From Anoplopoma fimbria (Eukaryota > Chordata > Actinopteri > Perciformes > Anoplopomatidae), in the NCBI RefSeq assembly GCF_027596085.1, contig NC_072470.1:4543297-4607296 (forward strand): DNA of 64,000 bases. Direction: 5' to 3'. The position numbers and the translations under genes are program-made. Position 1 is the stretch's first letter. Every line of letters begins with the position of its first letter. This document shows positions 12,401 to 23,248 of the stretch, piece after piece. Below the pieces are notes generated by a model, which saw nothing but the letters and a program-made list of their open reading frames with translations, had not been told where the DNA came from and did no database searches.

Positions 12401-15400
12401 GAACACAACAGAATAAAAGAAGCATTCAGAGAATACCATTGCCATTATGGAGAAACTAGGTCCTGTTCTGCAAATATTAACACCTCTATCTATAAAGTGA
12501 GCAGCTAATAAACAACACTTTGAGCATCTGCTATAAAAGAAAGACATGGTGGGGAAAAAATCATCATAGAGCACCATCAACATCTTTGTAAAAGCATGTG
12601 GATCCTATTGACTTTGGTCATTCCTTGAGTGCCGTATCTTAGTGAAATTTCTCAACAACTGTAGAATGGGTTGCTATGACGTTTGGTATAGCCGATCATG
12701 TTGCCCAGAGGATGAATCCTAATAACTCTGGTGATCTCCTGACAGCGGACTCCATCCTCAATGCCATTAGGATAACAGAATAATTGATTAGAGTACATTC
12801 ATGTGCTTTTTAAAATGCAAACAAAGGTTTTGCAGATATACACAATTGTATTACTCTGCAAGCTTATCTGGCGTACAAGCTAATAAAGAGAAGTTTGATT
12901 TTACATGATGCAACAATGTGAAATTATCAAGAAACAAGCTCAGAAACTGTCCCTGTCCCCTGCATACGCCCTGCGTGCCCTTCCCCTGCACTGTAAGTAG
13001 CATTTCAGACAGTGTTTGTAATGTCTTTGATCACCCTTGTCCAAAAAGTGGGTGGGAAGTTATTCTGGATCTCAATAGGCACGCGGAGATTCTTGGCACG
13101 GCTGCACGTGAAGTCGACGCCCGGTTGGAGATGGCACAAAAAGCCCCTGTTTTTGGAGGAGCCTGGGATTATCTGGGAGCTATTTCAGTCCAGCGGGCCC
13201 CGTCTGGATGCCCCCGCAGGTACACAGGAATGCCCCTTGTTAGCTAACAATGTGATTTCAGCGAGCAGATGGCACAGGAGTTTTCCACTTTTCTTCCCAC
13301 CTCGTTTTCACTCTTCATAGCTTTTATAACAATATTGACACAAAAGACGTGTCATTGTCGACATATAAAGCTGATACACAGGCTTGGGTACAATAAGACA
13401 ATCAAACAAAAGCTTATTTTAAAGAGTAATAACCAATTTATCTGTATCCATTTTTCTAATTCATGTGACATTCAAGCGACCAACTACGAGCTCTGTTTTG
13501 ACTTTGTTAATCAACCTGTTCCCTGTCGATGTCACACATGGTATGATCCCAGTCAAAACCACTAAAGGCTGATTAAAGGAACCATTATTTGGTTCCAGGT
13601 TTCCTTGGGAACGGAATATCAAGTGATACTGTGCATAAACAGAGAGGCTAGTGGGAAAGTTGTGGGTGTTAGTTTGGAATAGGGAGGCATTTCAGCTCAA
13701 AATGTATGAACGTGGAATATTTGTGTTAATAGTAAAAGTCTGAAATTGAAATACAAATATACTTAGTTATGTTATTAAAATATTCCATCTTTAATCAGTT
13801 CTTGGGATCATGAGGGAGTATCTCATTTAATCCTCCTGTTTCACCACATCACAGAGAAGTCCTGGTGATTTGAATACATCAGATAACGTGATAACTTCGG
13901 ATATTAAGTTGCATGAACAATGCGTGCAAACATCTGACAGAGCAGAGTGGGCTCAGTGGGAAGGATCTCAACATGTTTTAACACATCTGGATTATGACCT
14001 GAACATCTTTATTCATCTATTCTAAGATATGCACATTATTTAAGACACTTCTTGTGCAGAATTAAGTCAAAACTTTACTCAGAAATATCATTTTTTGGAA
14101 TCCTCAGTGCAGTTGCTTGCAGTGTAACATGTGCAGACGATCACTCGTGCAGCAAACACAAACACACAAACACTCACACCAGAGATGTTGTAGGCCCACG
14201 GGGGAAATCAGAGCGCACAGGATTTGTTTTTTTGCATTTCATATTTTCATGTTTTCCATTCAGATGTTCAAGTGGATCTACATGTTTACGTGTTCAAGTC
14301 TGGTTTAGGCGTGTCACAGAAACATCTGCATCTGTATCTTGCAGCCCTACTTAAAACACACTTTTCACTAAGACTCTTTCACTTTGAAACACCTTACTTG
14401 ACTGTGGCCAAAGTCTAATCAACTTCCTGCTGAGCTAAACAAGACATCACTGCACTCTGGGGAGTTCATTACTAAAAGGTTTATGAAGCAATATCAGTTT
14501 CTTATTTTCTGAATTACTAATATGTTGTAATCACTTGCTTTGGCCATTTAAAACAGAGAACACAAATAGCCTGTGGCTTTGAGAAGAAACTAAGCCAGTA
14601 CATTTCATCCAATCAGTTTTTATGATAAACTAACAAAAAACGAAAATGAGTTCATTCCTCCCCTTTTTTAAGCCTCACTGACAATTTATTTAATATTTGG
14701 TATTATGTCTTGTAGCCAGCCGTTTTATTGCTTTTTAAACAAGAAAGTAACTGCAATATTAAATAAATTGAATAAATATTTTGGGTTGAATGCAACAGAC
14801 AGAAACAGAATTGATATCTTCCACACATTGGTAATACACCCGACTGATTTCCACCTCTCACTTTCCCTTTTCTTTGTTTCTTTATTCTTCTCTTTTCTTT
14901 TACATGATCATTCAGGGGGCAAAATAATATTGGCTCTGACCTTTGACCTCTTTGCTTGTTTGTAGTGCTGATCCAGGAGTTAACAAGAATCCTGCTGCTG
15001 CTGTCATTGCGAGTTGCGACGGATAAGACGATCAGATCAATTCTTAAAATGCATCAGATGCTGAAACACCTCTATGAAGGTCACCTCCAACCCTGATTAT
15101 AAATGTTACATCATCCTTTTTCAGGGTAATAAGGTTTAGGATGTGGTATTTGTGTCCGAGCCATTTAATTGGAATACAATAAGCAAGAAAAACAGGATGC
15201 CAGGATGTTGAGGCTTATGAACATCCAAATAAAGCAGCTGCAGTACTTCACCCTTTGATTCTTTGCCCAGGGATTCAAATCCTCTCCAGAGTCACTGCTC
15301 CCCCTGCTCAACTAAACACAACCACTTAATGATTGTGTTATAGTCAGCCTTTTCTTCTGTCATTTACAGATTAATCCCTGGAACAAAGGTAACGCAGTGG

Positions 15401-17639
15401 GACGTAGCCATAAGTTTGCTCTCAATCTTCCAACAGCCTCCGTGAGCCGAGCTCTATCGGAGGGGATTTCATTACTTCCTCTTTTTGTATCTGAGAAGAA
15501 TTTATGACAGGAAATCAAGTCTGTGTCGTCTCAAAATGGGCAGAACGGAGAGCAGGAGACTGACAGTAAGCATCTGTAACACCAACAGAAAGGTTATGTT
15601 GTATTACAAACACCAAACGGCATACATTTTGAGGCTGAAGATGAAGAAAGTCTGGTGCTTCATGTTGATAAAAATGTCTTTCTTTCATCTTTTGACTTTG
15701 ATAAATCTGTACACTTCAGTTAGACCACTCACCCGCTGAAACACTCTTCCATCGTCTTCTATCCATTCAGCCTTTCTACGCTTTTACCGTTTTTTGACAC
15801 ATCTAACTGTATCTCAGACCTTTCGACCTGTGAGGCAGAGCACAGTCCAACCTGAGGAAAAAAACATTTGTGACACCTAACAAATTGCCTTCTTGCAAGC
15901 AAGCCTTTACATGATGTTCGTGCATTTTGTCCTCTTGTTTTGCTCTTATGCAACCCTGCAATCCACGCCTGTTTTATTGCCTGTGTGTAATTGTTTGGAG
16001 AGGGCAGTGTGAGGTTACATAAATGTGGAATTTAGTCATGACATGGTTATTAAATCGCAAATGTGTCGCGGTGCATTTTCGCCCTTTTGTCAGAGTGCTG
16101 GAGAGTCCTTACAGAGTTGCAGGGTTACTCTCCGGTAGTTTCTCTACGTTCCAGGAGTCCGCTGCCAAAACAAACACGTGTCAGTCTGGAGGTAAACTCT
16201 GACAAAGCACGGATTTGGAAATGAGTAGAAATCACATCGCGGCTGGCTTCACTGCACACTCGTCGACTTTGTGTGTTTGCAGCTTCAAAATGAGCCAAAT
16301 TAAAGAGGCCGTTTACTTTTCTTCTTCACTGCGACCTGTCCTTACTCAAACACGAGCCACATGAGCCTTGCTGGCTCCAGGCCTCACATTGTAACCCTGC
16401 TGCACATACATCCAGCACGTTTTCCAGGTAGACAGCCCAGTTAATGCAGTCACCGTCAACACCACTTTATAGCTTTTTTCTGGTCAAAGCCTAAAGTCCA
16501 CTTTTCCAATCAATGCAGCATTCCTCCTGCTGTCTCTCTCTCTCTGTTCCTTTCTCTCCACTCCCCTGTGGAAATGTCAACATCAATACTATGATGTTTT
16601 CTGCAACGATCCCAGCGAGTAACTTCTGGGAATCCTGCAGGCCACTACCTTGTTCTCTGCTACACTGTTTTAAAGGCAGTCTTCTTCTTGTGGGGGGGAT
16701 ACTGGAGGTTCCAGCTGTTTGGAGCCGAGCTGAGGTTAACTTGGGCAGAGAGACTGTTCCTTTTGTTTCTCTCTCCCCATGCACATTCACAACACTATAA
16801 ACAAGTCAATGCAACACAGACTTTAACACTAGTGTAAGAATACCTCATGCAACAAGCAGAAAATAGGTCATTACTGCAGAAGAAGTTCAGAAATAGCACA
16901 CCTCAAATGCACATAGTAATACAACATAATAGATGCAACAAAGCATTTAGCACAAACTTCAAGATTATGTCAAGGTATGTTGGTAAACCCTGATGGCAAC
17001 GGGCATAACAGTGATCTAAATGGTCCAAATAATGTCAAAAGGATGCACTGCAGATATAAAAAAAAATATATAAAAAATATAATACAAACATATCGTATTC
17101 AATCGTGCAAAATGGTGACAAACTTTGGGGCTCAGCCTCATGACAATGCAAAAAAAAATCTCTACACTATTCCTCCTGCCGCAGTCTAGACAGTGTCATT
17201 AAAAATTAATAGAAGAAAACCAGGTTTCCAGTAAACACACTGACCGCTGGTTTGCTCCCGGTGCTCCTGGCTCAAAGTGGCCGTCTCGGTGTCCACTTTG
17301 CGCCGGCACTGCCCCTGGCCCTGCACCAGTTGCTCCAGAGGAAGCTCCGAGTCGGGCGTCGGGTAGCACCGCAGCCCGGTGGTGCACCTCGGGGTGTACA
17401 CGCCGCACATCTCGCCCTCTTGCCGGGCACACAGGGCAGCAGCCGCAGCCGGGTTCACGCACAATCTCTGCACAAGTCTCGGTCAGTCTTGGGCACAGAG
17501 CCTGGCGCTCCGCGGTGCAGCCCGGGCAGCGGAACACCATCTCGGCCAGAGACGCACCGGCGAGAGACGCGGAGAAGACCAGCAGGCTGCAGGCGTAGGA
17601 GAGCATTGTTAAAGGCATGAGGTTTTTGGTCATTATCAT
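6471..17639 (-). CDS. igfbp2: Insulin-like growth factor binding protein 2 (four exons; exon 1 carries a frame break)
   Basis: Exons on the - strand are 17639-17245, 8383-8202, 7109-6969 and 6629-6471 (stop TAA 6471-6473). The product is a secreted IGF-I/II carrier. Exon 1 encodes a signal peptide (hydrophobic stretch from [10 protein letters not shown]), then the cysteine-rich IGF-binding domain with GCGCCPVC and CGVYTPRC. Exon 2 is the variable linker. Exons 3-4 form the thyroglobulin type-1 domain: [36 protein letters not shown], and an RGD (VRGDPNC) typical of IGFBP2 and used for integrin binding. Expected length is about 292 aa. In exon 1 the frame changes between GCGCCPVC and ARQEGEMCG (about 17425-17433). 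Only adding two bases restores the family sequence, and the phase at the exon 1 donor (phase 1) then fits exon 2. The exon 1 donor is GTCAGT, slightly off consensus. Start chosen as the first ATG of the frame; inner ATGs are possible. Confidence 0.93.
10191..10226. repeat. (GGT)n trinucleotide microsatellite
   Basis: About 12 tandem GGT units within igfbp2 intron 1; gives artefactual poly-Val/poly-Pro frames. Confidence 0.95.
10902..10979 (-). other. Exon-like - strand frame ending DMDQI-stop in igfbp2 intron 1
   Basis: After a pyrimidine-rich stretch and GCTAAG on the - strand there is a 25-codon frame ending in TAG (complement of 10902-10904). Its last five residues, DMDQI, equal those of igfbp2 exon 4, and 16 of the last 18 bases match. 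The preceding residues (IRHDTSG....W) loosely recall a PLAT-domain strand. It may be a decayed copy of a terminal exon, an alternative last exon or chance. Confidence 0.2.
12600..12790. repeat. Fish dispersed repeat, copy 2
   Basis: The segment contains GAAATTTCTCAACAACTGTA, then GGTTGCTATGACGTTTGGTA, then CAGAGGATGAATCCTAATAA, then TGGTGATCTCCTGACAG. This is the same phrase order as copy 1 at 5690-5810, but longer. It resembles a very common teleost repeat. Confidence 0.6.
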
Positions 17640-17779
17640 GGAGCGATAGAAGGCAAATCCCCAAATGGGAACAAAAAAAAGGGGAAGAAATGTGCATGAG
17701 AACAGGTGAAGCCCGGGGGCTGGGAGGTCTGCTGGGTCCTACAAATTCCCAGGTTTGCTCATGGGGCCACATGTGGGTG

Positions 17780-17785
17780 TTTATA
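17780..17785 (-). promoter_or_regulatory. TATA box of igfbp2
   Basis: The - strand reads CATATAAACACC, giving TATAAA about 141 nt upstream of the chosen ATG. A start of transcription near 17750 would leave a 5'UTR of about 110 nt. Confidence 0.5.
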
Positions 17786-17789
17786 TGGG

Positions 17790-20700
17790 AAGATAGAGGA
17801 TTTAGTTCAAATGTTGTGTTTTAAGCTCTGCTGAAACGATGGAGGTAAATTACACTAGTGTTTTTTTTTTTTTTTTTTTTACTTGTGTTATCCCAGAATG
17901 AGAATAATGGTTCTTACAGTTGAAGTGAATTTGCTGAATTAAATGCATTTGATGTTCTGAGAATACAGCAGTCTGATTGGATGAAATGACCCCTTCGGTT
18001 TGACCCATTAGGGTTAGATCAGCTCTTAATGGCTTTTCATTTTTTTTCTGCAGCTGAAATATGTTCTGCCACTGTTATTTAAATGTTATTTCATTGAAAC
18101 AAAACCTTTGTGTTTGTGCATACACGTCTTTATACATAAGTTAAATCAATATCATCATCTTCTCGAGCCGACCCTGACCCCTGACCTCTTTGTAGTCAAA
18201 GAACGTCCTCAACTCAATTATAAATAAAACTGCTTTGCTGAACAGAATTCATAGAAATAGAAGTCGATTTGAAACTTGAGCTTATGCTCCGGTATCAAAA
18301 ACAAGGCAGTAAATCTTCGCTCCCTGACTGGAAGGCTCTGCATTGCCATACATACTGTGGCGTGTTTGTTTCAATCAGCACAGTCCACACCAACTCCCAG
18401 AATGCATAAATAAATAAACAAACAAACAAAAGGACTATGTGCAGAGCATTCCTTACATGGAAAGACCTCCCCACCGTGGCAGACATGTCCATTGACACTC
18501 AATTAAAACTTGCCAGCTGCTACCAACTTATATGCCTGTGCACAGTAATGCTACTGTGCACGTATTCAGCAATGTTTCCTATCGATCGGTGGGGCCAAGC
18601 CTTGAGGTGTCGCGCTTACCCACCGAACAAGCTGCTATTAACCCTGTCCAGTGCGGTAGACTAATCGCTGTTTATCCAAGGACCCAGAAATAGAAGTGTA
18701 ATCTTACTCCGCAGATTTAAATGCAGATTATTTTGTTTTGTGGGTGCCCCCTGATTTAATGCTATTTGGCCCCATTCACGATCGGCATCCTAGCTCACCT
18801 TGGGGGTGTGAGGAGGGAGAAAGGGCACATTGGAAGCCGTCTTGTATCTCAGGGGTGTGAGTCAGGAGGATGCCCAGAGGGCTGTTTGCACAAAGAACCT
18901 CATATGTCATTTTATGGAACCAGGGGTGGAAAAGCAGCAGGATGGCCACCAGCTAATAGGCCTAACAGGCCGCGGTATCTGCCCATGTGTGCAAAGTCAT
19001 CCCCGCCAAGGTCAGTTACTTAAATTCCTCCCCATGGAACTGTGAGGCAAACACAAACTCTGGATAAACTCCACATTGATAGAGGAAGGTATGGCATCAC
19101 TGATGAGGACACATACTCTACAGTATACAGAGGGCGGTTTGTTAGCCAGAGGTCATCTTCTTTATTAGTGTAGAGTACAGCAAGTCCCCAAAACTCTTGG
19201 GTTGCTAATAAATACTTAAAAGGAGTTGTTAAAATGAAGTGTTACAACTCATACACAACATAAATGTGTAGATTATATGATATAATCTGTTTTGGCGCCT
19301 ACAATAAATAAAGTATCATTAATAAGTTTCACTCCTAGCTTTGATATTCTGCCTCAGTCACCTTTGAGAATAGACCAAATGTTTGAATCCTAATCGATGG
19401 AGTGGTCACATAGACCTCTAACTAGGCAATTAAAGATGGTAATGCCAACTTCATCCAGCCTAATTTTGAGCTGCAGCCTCACAGCAGGCCTTCTGGAAGA
19501 CGGCTGCACCAATAGAAGCAGACTGTTTGAAAGTAAGAACGCTGCAAAGACCTTAAAAACCTATTTCACTTGTGATGCAAAGCTTATGCCAAAATCTGTC
19601 TCTAAATCCAAAATTCATATTCCTAAAGCAAACACAACTAAGTGTAGTATTAGTGTGATTTTGGCTCTATACTGGGTTCTTATCAACCGAAACCGGTCCC
19701 TAAAGACATCCTCATGTTCATTTTTCAGGCTTTGATAATGAATGAGTGCTTTGTTTAGTGTTTGGCTTTGATTATACTAAATTAAGGCTCCTTTTGCTTG
19801 GACTACTAATTAGATAACTAGAGGGAATGAGTAGAGGGGTTGAAAAGTAATTCATCATCTGATTAGTGGGCCTGGACGAAATTAAGTCAAATTTGCAACA
19901 TCTAAACAGCTGGATTATGTGTTTATATCCTCAACTCAAATGTTGTAAATTGTGCTGTGCAACGTTTCTTATATGAGCGCAGTAGGTCGACTGCAAGAGA
20001 ACATATGGGTAAGAAAACTGTCAGACTAGCTTTCATTCATGCACAGTTAACCAACTGGTGCAATGTGCAACATCTCACCGAATGGAAATGTTTACCAAAT
20101 TGCAGTACATAAATCCTTACATGGAAATGTTCGCATCACAAGTCCCAAATGGAAAAATGCTTATGTGTGTGTGTGTGTTTTTTTTGTATTTGTGTGTGCA
20201 TGTGTGCGTGCCCAAGTGTAAGTGTGTTTGTTTGCCGCCTAGCAACAAGTGATGCAAGCGCAAATTAGGAAAGTTTTGCTTTATTTGCTCATGCAAATCT
20301 TTGTTGAAGTATCTGTTATGGAGCCACAGCGTTACGTATCCCCCAGTGACAGAGAATAAAGACCTGAAAACTGCTCTCCTAATATGTTGAGTTAATGTGC
20401 AGGTTTACGGTCCAGAAGTTGAAGCTCTGAGCCTGGTTATATGCTGATGTCAGCATTACACTATTCACAGACATCACTGTTTTTCCTGTGACAAAGTTGA
20501 TACCTTCTAAGCAATAGCATCTAGTAGGCATTTATAGTCTTTCTACTATAGCTTACAAAAAACATAAACAAGAGGTTTTAGTCTTGGTTTAATCTGCTTT
20601 ATTCAGAAATCCCTGCACTTTCTTCAGCCATGCAAACTAAGCATTAATTACACTCACTCTCCTTGGCCAACCAGTTACCAGGCTCTGTTTTTATTGGTGC

Positions 20701-21160
20701 CATGACTCGGATATGGTTTGACCAACAGCTGCCAACAGGCAGATGTGGTATTAGACTCAGATTGGTAAATTTTGACTGCTGGCATTTATTAAAACCTTAG
20801 CCACCATGAAGCCTGCCCCATCCTGCTTTGGTCATAAGAGCTTTGAGGCTCAAATTATGTAGTTTTGGCCCCTGTTGAGTCAATACATTCAACATTTGAA
20901 AGGTCGAAACAAAGATCTCGTGTTTGCCTTAGGCTGCATAAAACAACAAAACACTGTCATGTGAACCTTTCATGCATGTTGCAGCTGCTAACCTTTCCAA
21001 CATAAAATGGTTGGATGGACTTATTGTCTTTGCTTGTCGTATAGAGGACTCAATTTGACGTTTTCTTTTGCACTATATCATATCTGTATTGTGAAGTCTG
21101 GGATCCTTGCTAAAGTGCGTCACCCAGTGGCCACCTGCAGTAATTAAGCAAGAGCAACTC
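17790..21160. other. Intergenic, igfbp2 to stk11ip; nothing recognised
   Basis: This is AT-rich sequence with a T-run at 17861-17880 and short TG runs near 20165-20200. Scattered open frames have no domain signature and no consistent splice context. Regulatory sequence for igfbp2 may lie here but cannot be told by eye. Confidence 0.5.
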
Positions 21161-21164
21161 ACTG

Positions 21165-21244
21165 AATAAGATAAGATAAGATAAGATAAGATAAGATAAG
21201 ATAAGATAAGATAAGATAAGATAAGATAAGATAAGATAAGATAA
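21165..21244. repeat. (GATAA)n pentanucleotide repeat
   Basis: About 15 tandem GATAA units directly at the 3' end of the non-LTR element. It most likely expanded from the element's own short 3' tail repeat. Confidence 0.95.
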
Positions 21245-22093
21245 TCCTTTATTAGTCCCGCAGTGGGGAAATTTTCAGGCTTACAGCAGCGTAGAGTAAA
21301 ATGCACACAAGAGACATAGTAGAAGAAAGACAAGATAAAAGTAAAAAATGAAAATAAAAAAAAACCAAGTATTATAAATAAGCAATAAAAAAACAGTAGA
21401 AAAAACAACAATAACTGAAATATTATATTTACAGACAGAGAAAAAAAACAAAACTATTTTAACTATTTTTAACTTTTTTAACTATTATTGCACAGTGTAA
21501 TGTGTAATGTATTGCACAGGTTTTTATTGTCATGTTATTATTGTCATGTTTTTATTGTCATGTTATTATTGTCATGTGGTCTGCTGGGAGCAGAGTTGGT
21601 TGTGCAGCCTGACAGCAGCAGGAAGGAAGGACCTGCGGTACCTCTCCTTCACACACCGGGGGTGAAGCAGCCGGTGGTGAAGGAGCTGCACAGAGCTGCC
21701 AGGGTGTCCTGCATGGGGTGAGAGGTGTTGTCCATCAGGGATGACAGCTTGGCCATCACCCTCCTGTCTCCCACCACCTCCACCGTATCCAATGGACACC
21801 CCAGCACACTGCTGGCCTTCCTGACAAGCTTGTTCAGTCTCTTCTTGTCTGCTGCTGAGATGCTGCTGCTCCAGCAGACCACTGCATAAAAGATGGCTGA
21901 TGCCACCACAGAGTTGAAAAAGGTCTTCAGGAGTGCTCCCTGCACTCCAAAAGACCTCAGTCTCCTCAGCAGATAGAGTCTGCTCTGACCCTTTTTATAA
22001 AGTGCATTTGAATGATTAGTCCAGTCCAGTTTATTGTTCAAGTGAACACCCAGGTACTTATAAGATTGCACAATCTCAATGTCCTGTCCCTGG
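21165..22093 (-). mobile_element. 5'-truncated non-LTR retrotransposon (L2/CR1-like), 3' end
   Basis: Read on the - strand, the segment starts abruptly at about 22093. It encodes the C-terminal end of a LINE reverse transcriptase: QSYKYLGVHLNNKLDW, LYLLRRLRSFGV, FFNSVVASAIFYAVVCW and DKKRLNKLVRKASSVLGCPL. The frame then breaks near 21670 and continues in another frame with CVKERYRRSFLPAAVRLHNQ, a familiar fish LINE C-terminus. A 3'UTR follows, ending ACTAATAAAGGATTATC and then tandem TTATC units, which form the element's tail. The copy is truncated at the 5' end and frameshifted, so it is dead. Clade assignment is inference. Confidence 0.85.
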
Positions 22094-22378
22094 ATTAAAT
22101 AAAGAAAATAAAACATTAAATAAAGAGAATAAAACATTAAATAAAGAAAATTTATATGTATGAACAAATGTCTCAATAAAGAAAATGAAACATTAAATGA
22201 AGAAAATGAAACATTAAATAAAGAAAATCTAACATTAAATAAAGAGAATGAAACATTAAATAAAGAAAATAAAACATTAAATAAAGATAATGAAACATTA
22301 AATAAAGAAAATAAAACATTAAATAAAGATAATGAAACATTAAATAAAGATAATGAAACATTAAATAAAGATAATAGA
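22094..22378. repeat. 21-bp minisatellite
   Basis: Tandem units of the form AATAAAGAAAATGAAACATTA. About two and a half units run to 22147, then comes an interruption containing TATGTATGAACAAATGTCTC (from about 22156), then nine to ten more units up to 22378. Because 21 is a multiple of three, open frames on both strands read as heptads (for example LNKENET). There is no start, splice or codon evidence that these are translated. Confidence 0.93.
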
Positions 22379-22515
22379 TGATATTGCAGCCTACGTGGCA
22401 TCAACTTAAGATCTTAAAAATAAGAACTTGAAAATTTAAATATATACATATATATATATAAATATATTGTGTTTTATATGTATGAACAAATGTCTCAATA
22501 AAGTTATTGAATTTT

Positions 22516-22576
22516 AAAAAAACAGTAGAAAATCAACAATAACTGAAATATTATATTTACAGACAGAAAAAACTAT
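22516..22576 (-). mobile_element. Second fragment of the same non-LTR element 3'UTR
   Basis: The block from AAACAGTAGAAAATCAACAA through TATTATATTTACAGACAG repeats 21390-21440 almost exactly and in the same orientation. It is a second piece of the LINE 3'UTR on the far side of the minisatellite, pointing to a local duplication or two insertions. Confidence 0.7.
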
Positions 22577-22793
22577 TTAATCTACTAATTTAGTGTGATT
22601 TTGAGATTAAGCTAGTACAAATATTGTATTATATATTATATTTTATTGTGTCAGGAGTGTGGAAACACTGATATTGGCCTTCTTTTAAGTTTATGTCTAG
22701 TTTCTTCTCTTTGTAAATTTCAAATAGTAGGTTATAAAGTTCCAATAAGAGGCATACAACAAAAAACTGTTATTGTTTCTTTGTGTATTTGAC

Positions 22794-23248
22794 AAGTTGA
22801 CATTAAAGAGAGAGGAGATGTTGCGACTTATTTGAGGGCCTGTACTTTTTGGTACATCGGGGCCACCGTAGGCGCTGGAGGCAACTCGTCATGTGACCAA
22901 AAAAAAAAAAAATGTCAACATCGCAGTGCACTGTGCTACGAAACAGACAAATGACCACTTTAGAGGTTGTTTTTCTCCACTTACAACAATGAACACGTTT
23001 TAAGACTGCCTTGTAGAAGTAACACTGTATGTGTACACTTTGTTTTCTGGCTGTCACTGCACAGGTATGTGGTTTAGTTACAGCTTCTCTACCAGGAAAT
23101 TGGTTAGCTATCATTAGCCTAACCCAATGCTAATGTTGCTATCATTAGCATTGACACTTGATTCAGCTGCTTAGGAGAGAGATTGTGCTTTTATTCTTTT
23201 TTTAATATGCATTGTGTTAACACCAGCCCTTGTTGGAAACGTTTCAGG
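22794..23248 (+). promoter_or_regulatory. Probable stk11ip promoter and 5'UTR
   Basis: This is the sequence directly upstream of the stk11ip ATG. No TATA box stands out. A perfect 10-bp inverted repeat, AATGCTAATG / CATTAGCATT (23126-23135 and 23143-23152), lies about 100 bp upstream of the ATG. A second CATTAGC occurs at 23112-23118. Confidence 0.3.

Larger units (their letters stand above)
8384..17244 (-). other. igfbp2 intron 1 (8.9 kb)
   Basis: Large first intron, usual for IGFBP genes. It contains an A-run (9877-9897), a GGT/GTG triplet run (10191-10226), a dispersed-repeat copy (12600-12790), many short AT-rich stretches, and one exon-like - strand frame at 10902-10979. I see no other supported gene. 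Confidence 0.7.

Noticed and set aside
17252..17620. 122-codon + strand frame opposite igfbp2 exon 1
   Set aside because: Antisense shadow of the GC-rich exon; the - strand matches IGFBP2 cysteine spacing.
22160..22381. 73-codon frame reading as a coiled-coil-like heptad repeat
   Set aside because: It is the 21-bp minisatellite read in frame; the opposite strand is equally open, so the pattern follows from unit length alone.
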